Shown: positions 59,360 to 64,000 of the stretch, piece by piece
Position numbering within the stretch: the stretch's first letter is position 1
Layout of the letters: each line of letters opens with the position of its first letter
NCBI GenBank assembly: GCA_030374805.1
Contig: JARGSG010000183.1
Location: 496,001 to 560,000, forward strand
Origin: Gracilaria gracilis
Lineage: Eukaryota; Rhodophyta; Florideophyceae; Gracilariales; Gracilariaceae
DNA length: 64,000 nucleotides
Reading direction: 5' to 3'
The notes under the pieces: model-generated
Database searches by the model: none
What the model was told of the DNA's origin: nothing
The model's input: only the letters and a program-made list of their open reading frames with translations
Translations under genes and position numbers: made by a program

Positions 59360-59830
59360 AAACTTTCATCATCTTCCAGCTGGTCGTTTTGGTCTTCTCC
59401 TAGACCAAACTCTTCATCTACGAACTTTGGGCGAAACGCTAGCTTTCTGTGCACCGCGTCAAGTGCCGTGTATCCTTCAGGTACAAAGTACATGTGATAC
59501 CTCAGGCAATACTCTTTCACCAACGCATCCATGTACCCAGCTCCCGCATGAAGCACATCCTTACTCCCAATAAACACAGAGTAAGGCGGAACCATGAACT
59601 TCTTCACAAACATTGTACGTGATAACCTCCTCAAACTCTTGTCATCTGTCACATACATATTGTGAGACCTCTCACAAACCCATATCATAAATAAACTCCC
59701 CCCAGAGTCCATTAGGAAGAACTCCGGAATATCTCTCTTATCCTTCTCCACATTCGTCAACCCTCGAAAATCACTGTGCAACACTTGCCTTGGGCATCCC
59801 TCCCCCATAAACAACACACTCTTTCCGGTC
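59360..59830 (-). other. Fe(II)/2-oxoglutarate-dioxygenase-like domain of copy B
   Basis: In the frame that starts at 59817, QVLHSDF gives the H-x-D iron pair (residues 14 and 16), DVLHAGAGY gives the distal His (residue 90, about 74 residues later), and an Arg at residue 106 could bind 2-oxoglutarate. The spacing fits the double-stranded beta-helix oxygenases, which include TET/JBP base hydroxylases and AlkB-type demethylases. I cannot say which subfamily. A very acidic tail follows. Confidence 0.5.
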
Positions 59831-60551
59831 TGCGGCGCATATATCTTTTTCTTCGCCTTGCTGTTGGTACAAAAGCGAAGAGCCTATGCAATTTGCCCAA
59901 ACCTCGCATCCAACAACGCCCGCTTTCCCACCATCATCACATTCTCCTCATCAGATTCCATGCCATGAAAAATCCCCTTCTTGGTCGTAAAATATCGTCC
60001 AATTCCCTGCATCCTGTCCGCAGCGTCTTTTCCTTCCCCCGCGTTGATGACAGGATTCCATTTCGTTCGGGTCTATTCAAACTTCAAGTCTGGCTGCTCC
60101 TTGAAGTCCATCTCAAGAAGCTCCAGCAACCCTTCTGTCACATCTTCATCCACCACCACGCCCCTCTTTTTCACCTCCTCTAACATACCTTCTTCAGTTC
60201 CGAAGTGTTCTAAAACACAGAAACCCCATTCCATCAATGCCATTCCCTTCGTCGCAAAGTACTCCCGAACGAGTTCATCCCTCTCCATTGCGGCAATCCA
60301 AAGAGCTTCTTCCTCCCCTCTCGGCTTTCCCTTCAACAAAAGATTCACCCCAAGAACTGGTTCTTTCGTGTTACCCAGCTACTTGTGCACATTCCGGGCG
60401 GCATGGTAGTACACCGCGTGATGGAGGGCTCTTAGATCTGCCACCCCCAAACACCCCGCCCTGTGCTCCTTTCGCAAATGAATCATCTCCATCCACGGGT
60501 GCTGTTTTTTCAGCAGCTCTATTCGATTACTATTCGATTCGAAGACGTACC

Positions 60552-61228
60552 TTATGTGTACTCCATTCCATAATCTGCAAACAACTTTTCTCCCACTTCT
60601 ATAACCCGAAGTGCCCGGACGGCAAGCATTCGGTATCCTCTTAATTGAAGTGGAGTTCGCTCAGTTCCTGGGGTTCGACTCACCGCCACATTGGCAGTCC
60701 GTCGCTGCTTCAAGCCATCCTTCACTGCATCCCTATCTTTATCCCCTTCCATATACTTTGGGTCATTAATTGTTCCACCCAATGAGAATGGAGTGGGGAC
60801 AATCCATACAGGGATTGTAGGTACTCTTCGTCTCCTTTCCGGCAGTTTCCGGAATAGCTCGCCTCGCAGGCTAACCTCCATCGCATAAATTCGAAAACGT
60901 GCGGCGGTGGCTCCCAACAACCCTTCCCCATACTTCTTGTGTTCCTCTTCGTTAAGTCATGGTACAATAGAGTTCCGTAAAAGAAACATATCTCTTCGTT
61001 CTCCATGAAACGGCGCGTGGTAAACACTCCTACTCCTGCGTCATGGTGACGAGTCGACGACTTCCCAATACGACAACCACACATAGTGGCCTCCAGTGCC
61101 AACATCGCGTTCCAATCCAGGAGACCCATCTTCCCTTGTAACGTTTTCGGCCACTCATGCAGCGCTTTGCGCCTGCCGATCATGGCCATGCCCTTCTCTC
61201 GCCACATCGATGCCAGGAAGTCCACAAT
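60552..61228 (-). other. SET-like domain of copy B
   Basis: The segment GVGVFTTRRFMENEEICFFYG matches the opening G-x-G-V-x-A-x-R-x-I motif of SET lysine methyltransferases, and VGEKLFADYG matches their closing GE-x-x-x-DYG motif. The middle asparagine-histidine motif (NHS) is not obvious. An N-terminal segment (MCGCR, Cys-rich) precedes it. The two halves are in different phases in both copies of the cassette, which could mean an old shared break or an unrecognised short intron. Confidence 0.6.
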
Positions 61229-61259
61229 TTACGGGGGGAACTTCTGATACTGTGGGAAG

Positions 61260-62290
61260 CCGGATGGAGCCTTCCATGATCGTGAAGGACGAGCGTTCCA
61301 CTTGGGAAATAAGTCCATCACCTGATTCACAGAGTTTCGGACCTCCTGCTTAATTTGAATGTCCGTCTCATTATCGTGCATGCACATCGCGAACTGAACA
61401 ATGGCCCTGTGCCTAGCATGAGCAAAACAGTCAGAGTCCGTCTCACAACCAATAAACTTCCGATGACGTTGTAACTCCATGCATGCCATGGCAGTCGAGA
61501 AAGTTCCCGCGAACAAGTCCACCACTGTATCACCTGGCTGCAAAAATCTGCTGATCAGCTCTTTCAACAACGCGCGAGGTGTTTGTTCCGACCTCATTTT
61601 TTGCAACATGTAGCCTCCACCCTCTTTCTTTCTTTTCCATTGAAGAGTCTCCCCATTGGACATGGGCGGTACCTGGTCAATAACACTGTGGTACCCTGGA
61701 TACCTCGACTGCACGTAGTCGAAGTTCTCATAGTTCACCATCGCATGCTGCTGTGCATAAGCGAGGCCACTTCTAACACCATGTATCGCATACTCTATAG
61801 CAGGGAACAAGGAGCAGGACCTGCATCCCAGGTTTTGCATGGGGTTGCCTCGCGACCGTATAAAATGAATTGGGACCTGGTCCACAACAAACGATCGCTT
61901 CGGAACCCCTTGCTCGTCCTTTGCTATAATAAGGGAAAGCACCCTCGTCCGCTGGTTCACCTGTTCCAATGCATAGAAGATAACAAAATAACCCCCCGGA
62001 CGTAGCAGTCTTGATATAAGCTTTGCCGCCTTCTTCATATGCTCAGCGCTCAGCATATTATACCACCTTTTCTCCAGGTTCCTATCGGCCCTTATGTTGT
62101 ATGGTGGGTCCATAAGAACCAGTTGAACTTTCCCCAATGGAGAGACTCTGTTGTTTCGCAGATTGTCGTCCGTTTTCCCCATATCCTCGAACCCGCAATT
62201 ATACATTCGAAAGTACTTCTCCATCTCCACTTCACAACATTGGAATGCCATTTTATCATCCAACGAAAAAATGGCAGGAGGAGGCCGTAT
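61260..62290 (-). other. DNA methyltransferase domain of copy B
   Basis: Motif IV, LMDPPYNIR, is at residues 258-266 of the 62887 frame (DPPY codons at 62110-62099). The SAM-binding motif I, VVDLFAGTFST, lies about 195 residues later (near residues 455-465). This order, catalytic motif first and SAM motif second with a target-recognition region between, is the beta class of N6-adenine/N4-cytosine methyltransferases. DPPY favours N6-adenine but does not exclude N4-cytosine. Catalytic residues are intact here, unlike copy A. Bacterial-type enzymes of this class are rare in eukaryotes, which suggests capture by transfer. Confidence 0.8.
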
Positions 62291-62974
62291 GTCAGCGTCG
62301 GACGACTGTTCACCAACATCTTCATTCCCACTGTCACCCAATACATCCATTCCACTTCCGCCATCTCTATCCCTTCCTTGTTTCCCCTCCGAAGGATTCC
62401 CACTTTCCAAATGCTCATCGTCATCGTCATGAATTTCGATGGCAGGCTCCGGTTTCGATATCGGCGTGAGAGGTACATCAGGGACCCTGAGTGTTTCTTT
62501 CATTTTCAAAGGGCTTATTGTCTCCAAAATAAAGGACATAAGCGAGTTAGAGAAACCATCAAATCTCTGAGCAAACGCTCTTGACGGGTCTCTGTGAAAC
62601 GTCTTTAGAACGGCCCATCGTCCAGGTTCTGATATTGTGTACAACTGCTCGTTCACAACAACCTTGTTCAGGTCAGAAATGAACTCCTTCGCAAGCGTTC
62701 GGAGGGCCACATCAATGTCCCCCGGAAGATTCCATGACGACGGTTTGACCTCGTCTCCCATAAGAGTTTGCGTGTTGCTCGGTAGCAAGCGACGGTCGTT
62801 GTCCTTGTGCAGGAACCCCTCGGAACGCGTTTCTATGGGGTTAAACTGCATGTAGTCGTACACGAGAAGTATAAAAGGGAGAACCATGACCTCCTCGCTA
62901 GGGAATCCGAGAAATTGGGAGAAACAATCTCAGGCTTTTTTTACCAGCTGCAAACCGAAACCCGCACGCTGAGC

Positions 62975-63643
62975 TTAGAGATTCTGCGAGATTCGGACAT
63001 TCCCAAAAGAAGGGGAATATCGCTTCTCCTCCTTACGCCTTTTATGGCTCCCAAGTCGCTTTTTCATAGATACCTTTTGAATAAGGGAGAGAACGAGAAC
63101 TATTTGGAAATGTGTAGCGATGCTCGTACCGAAAGGGGGCCCTATCCGGCCCACTCGCCTGGGAGCTATACTCATGGACTTGAAGAATTCTGTTAACGTC
63201 ACATTCTTCTGTATTCCTTTAAACTCCACTCTGGTATACGCATTCCAAAAATCCCTCACACGCCTGTCTCTGTCTCCGTCCATGATGTCAAGCAACTTCG
63301 TCGGCAGATACAGCTGACAGTGCGAACCCTTCCCGCACACAGCCTTGAGCTCATCGTCGCTGTATGACGGGTGAGTGGGTCCGAGAAGGATAGAGAAGTA
63401 CTTCTTGTCAACGTCTATGACAGTGCGATTCTTGATGATATATTGAACGAATTCGCTGTGTCCCACTTTCCTAGGTTCGTCTTCCTCTCGCATAGTCGAC
63501 GCATAGTGATCACGGATGGCGAGACACGCCGTGAGAAGCTCATCCCCAGAACTGAACAATTTTCCAACCTTCATGTGGGATGTCGGAGGTGCCGGTGACG
63601 GTGACGTAGACCTGGATGTGGTTGCGGCAGCCATTTTAAACAA
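62975..63643 (-). CDS. Unknown ORF upstream of the composite gene
   Basis: A 222-residue frame starting at 63643. It has a Ser/Pro-rich start, then a compact globular-looking part (KVGKLFSSGDELLTACLAIR, a Tyr/Phe-rich middle, and GIQKNVTLTEFFKSM), then a basic C terminus. It ends about 90 bases before the frame that starts at 62887 on the same strand. It may be a first exon or N-terminal domain of the composite gene, or a separate gene. A GT string near 63129 and an AG near 62846 were tested by hand as splice sites and did not keep the frame, so the link is unproven. No family is recognised. Confidence 0.45.
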   Translation of the reverse strand: MFKMAAATTSRSTSPSPAPPTSHMKVGKLFSSGDELLTACLAIRDHYASTMREEDEPRKVGHSEFVQYIIKNRTVIDVDKKYFSILLGPTHPSYSDDELKAVCGKGSHCQLYLPTKLLDIMDGDRDRRVRDFWNAYTRVEFKGIQKNVTLTEFFKSMSIAPRRVGRIGPPFGTSIATHFQIVLVLSLIQKVSMKKRLGSHKRRKEEKRYSPSFGNVRISQNL

Positions 63644-64000
63644 TAACGGGTGGCTTTATTATGAATACGGAAGGAGAACGGGAGCGGTCGTGAGAAAACA
63701 GATGATTGACGTCGGCAGCGGACGGTACCTTGGACCGCTGTCCATGCACAAAACTTAACGGACGCAATTCATTTTTTTTCTTCAAAACTGGGTGCCTTTA
63801 TTCTATAGCTACACGTACGTAGTATTTATGACGATCATATAACTTTCTAAATAAAGCGATAGTGAATTCTAAAACGTGAAATACGGAAACACTTGAGTTC
63901 AATCCTATATTGAGCGGGCGCAGTGTTCGGTCAGGAAGTGAAGGCAACGAACATGATTGAGAAGGGTACGTTCACTAACCGTTCTCGCGAGCATTCTCGA
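63644..64000. other. Right edge, no supported gene
   Basis: AT-rich from 63760. An AATAAA string lies at 63850-63855 on the plus strand. This could be the upstream region of the minus-strand gene cluster. Confidence 0.35.

Larger units (their letters stand above)
59287..62887 (-). pseudogene. Composite DNA methyltransferase-SET-dioxygenase gene, copy B
   Basis: Read leftwards on the minus strand: a helical N-terminal region and an acidic linker (EIHDDDDEHLESG); a beta-class DNA methyltransferase; a SET-like domain; a helical connector (about 60070-60530, with LRALHHAVYYHAARN); an Fe(II)/2-oxoglutarate-dioxygenase-like domain; and an acidic Glu-rich tail. The first 552 residues are one open frame (61229-62887). 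About five in-frame stops and one phase change interrupt the rest, though protein-like sequence continues through all of them. Such a protein would write DNA methylation, methylate histones or other proteins, and oxidise a base or methyl group, all at chromatin. Whether it was ever one polypeptide or several exons and genes is open. Copy A at 2264-3986 duplicates its middle part. Confidence 0.65.

Noticed and set aside
59287-63643. Giant-virus or Polinton origin of the methyltransferase-SET-dioxygenase locus
   Set aside because: No capsid, packaging ATPase, protein-primed polymerase or integrase gene is seen nearby. Transposase remnants near copy A favour a DNA-transposon setting, though a viral source for single domains is not excluded.
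1-64000. CRISPR arrays, bacterial operons or rRNA genes
   Set aside because: No regularly spaced short repeats, no ribosome-binding-site-led gene runs and no rRNA-like sequence were seen.

Overview
The window is eukaryotic nuclear DNA dominated by mobile elements. Evidence for a eukaryote: five Ty3/Gypsy-type LTR elements or large pieces of them, a Mutator-like (MULE) transposase, a Harbinger-like DDE transposase, SET and SWIM domains, and GT...AG intron-like intervals near 1.5-2.25 kb. I cannot name the species. The mixture (compact genes, fossil-rich DNA, mid GC) would fit a red alga, an oomycete-like protist or an early-branching fungus, and this is only a guess.

Left arm (1-8905): the N-terminal part of a zinc-finger transposase of CACTA/Plavaka/KDZ type runs off the left edge on the minus strand. 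It is followed by an 80-bp palindrome, a duplicated intron-bearing unit, a broken DNA-methyltransferase/SET gene on the plus strand (copy A, 2264-3986), a decayed gene of unknown function (about 4.8-7.3 kb), and the C-terminal half of a transposase of the same general kind (7301-8905, minus).

Retroelement block (8906-52339): two decayed related chromodomain Gypsy copies on the minus strand, apparently fused to each other (element II, 8906-17690; element III, 17880-25426); a MULE fossil (26402-29320); a largely gene-free stretch with a possible old LTR; a small chromodomain-bearing Gypsy element with ~196-bp LTRs (element IV, 32220-36938, minus); and an old AT-rich Gypsy fossil (element V, 37364-52339, plus). 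Element V is split by a young, nearly whole 11.4-kb chromovirus (element I, 40409-51849). Element I has 796-bp LTRs, an AAGAT target duplication and a large antisense reading frame between pol and the 3' LTR. The same antisense frame is conserved in element II.

Right arm (52345-64000): an intact 366-residue Harbinger-like transposase, GC-rich degenerate tandem repeats, remnants of a membrane/coiled-coil gene, a ketopantoate-reductase-like gene with one nonsense codon, and a large minus-strand gene (59287-62887). That last gene carries, in order, a beta-class DNA methyltransferase, a SET domain and an Fe(II)/2-oxoglutarate-dioxygenase-like domain. Its first 1.7 kb matches copy A.

The two strongest candidates for something undescribed are the methyltransferase-SET-dioxygenase composite gene, present as a repeated cassette beside transposase remnants, and the conserved antisense protein of the Gypsy family, whose start codon sits just inside the 3' LTR.
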